Shown here: positions 5,584 through 5,756 of the stretch, in pieces
How the letters are laid out: each line of letters opens with the position of its first letter
Numbering within the stretch: the stretch's first letter is position 1
Source of the DNA: Oscillospiraceae bacterium
GTDB taxonomy: Bacteria; Bacillota; Clostridia; Oscillospirales; Ruminococcaceae
Assembly (NCBI GenBank): GCA_003516865.1
Contig: DPBR01000097.1
Span: 6,612-12,367 of the forward strand
Direction: 5' to 3'
Length of the DNA stretch: 5,756 nucleotides
Position numbers and translations under genes: made by a program
Notes under the pieces: model-generated
What the model was told of the DNA's origin: nothing
The model's database searches: none
The model's input: the letters and a program-made list of their open reading frames with translations, nothing else

Positions 5584-5756
5584 ATGGACAAAATTGTGAA
5601 TAATAACAGCGCCAAGCGTTCAGGCGGCGGTGGAAACGAAAATAAATCAATTGCAGCGCCAGTTGACTGCCGTATTGACGTATCCGTTGATTCGGGCGGA
5701 AAAAACGTTAATCTAACAATCCTTTCTCCGATGAACGGCGGAAAGGAAGCGACCGT
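5584..5756 (+). CDS. N-terminus of a FapA/DUF342-like protein (partial, cut by window end)
   Basis: The first 57 residues are visible and the frame is still open at the window end. A short polar, Gly-rich lead (MDKIVNNN, then RSGGGGNEN) precedes a segment from about residue 27 that reads like the start of a DUF342/FapA N-terminal domain: DCRIDVSVDSGGKNVNLTI, then LSPMNGGKEATV. Family members commonly begin with alternating hydrophobic strands of the form V-x-V-x-x-S-x-D followed by a P-x-x-G-G-x-x-x-T turn. FapA proteins are beta-helix proteins of Firmicutes and other bacteria, some near flagellar genes, with no settled biochemical role. The assignment rests on this partial pattern. The gene follows the HAD hydrolase by 14 bases and is likely in its operon. 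Confidence 0.5.
   Translation, partial: MDKIVNNNSAKRSGGGGNENKSIAAPVDCRIDVSVDSGGKNVNLTILSPMNGGKEAT

Overview
The window looks like chromosomal core DNA of a low-to-mid GC Gram-positive anaerobe, probably class Clostridia (an Oscillospiraceae/Ruminococcaceae-like gut or rumen lineage). This is inferred from strong AGGAGG-type ribosome binding sites, near-consensus sigma-A promoters with extended -10 elements, the secG-rnr gene order known from Firmicutes, and the start of a FapA/DUF342-like gene. No mobile element, CRISPR array, rRNA or tRNA gene is visible. The genes are densely packed and nothing suggests recent transfer.

Layout. Positions 1-55 (+) hold the last 17 codons of a gene whose residues resemble the C-terminus of UDP-glucose 4-epimerase. 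A stem-loop at 84-113 follows and can terminate transcription from both sides. Reading leftwards on the minus strand is a three-gene block: secG (4724-4335), rnr/RNase R (4273-2123) and a divergent methionyl-tRNA synthetase (2130-115). secG has a near-consensus promoter (TTGAAA-17-TATAAT). A good intrinsic terminator sits between secG and rnr, leaving no room for a separate promoter before rnr, so rnr and the synthetase probably depend on read-through or on a promoter inside secG. rnr and the synthetase overlap by 8 bases and are probably translationally coupled.

On the plus strand, a second strong promoter (TTGACA-17-TAAAAT) faces away from secG and drives a HAD-family phosphatase (4916-5569, TTG start). 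It is followed 14 bases later by the start of a FapA/DUF342-like gene (5584 onward) that is cut by the window edge.

Functionally, the minus-strand block combines protein export (SecG), RNA decay and quality control (RNase R) and translation (MetRS-like). This is a housekeeping set. The most unusual item is the MetRS-like protein: it has KASSS where KMSKS is expected, changed residues in the methionine pocket, Tyr where the anticodon-reading Trp is expected, an extra segment of roughly 55-65 residues before the second half of the catalytic domain, and no C-terminal tRNA-binding domain. It may be the organism's normal but divergent MetRS, or a paralogue with a changed role. The sequence alone cannot settle this. 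I found no clear sign of a wholly new multi-gene system.
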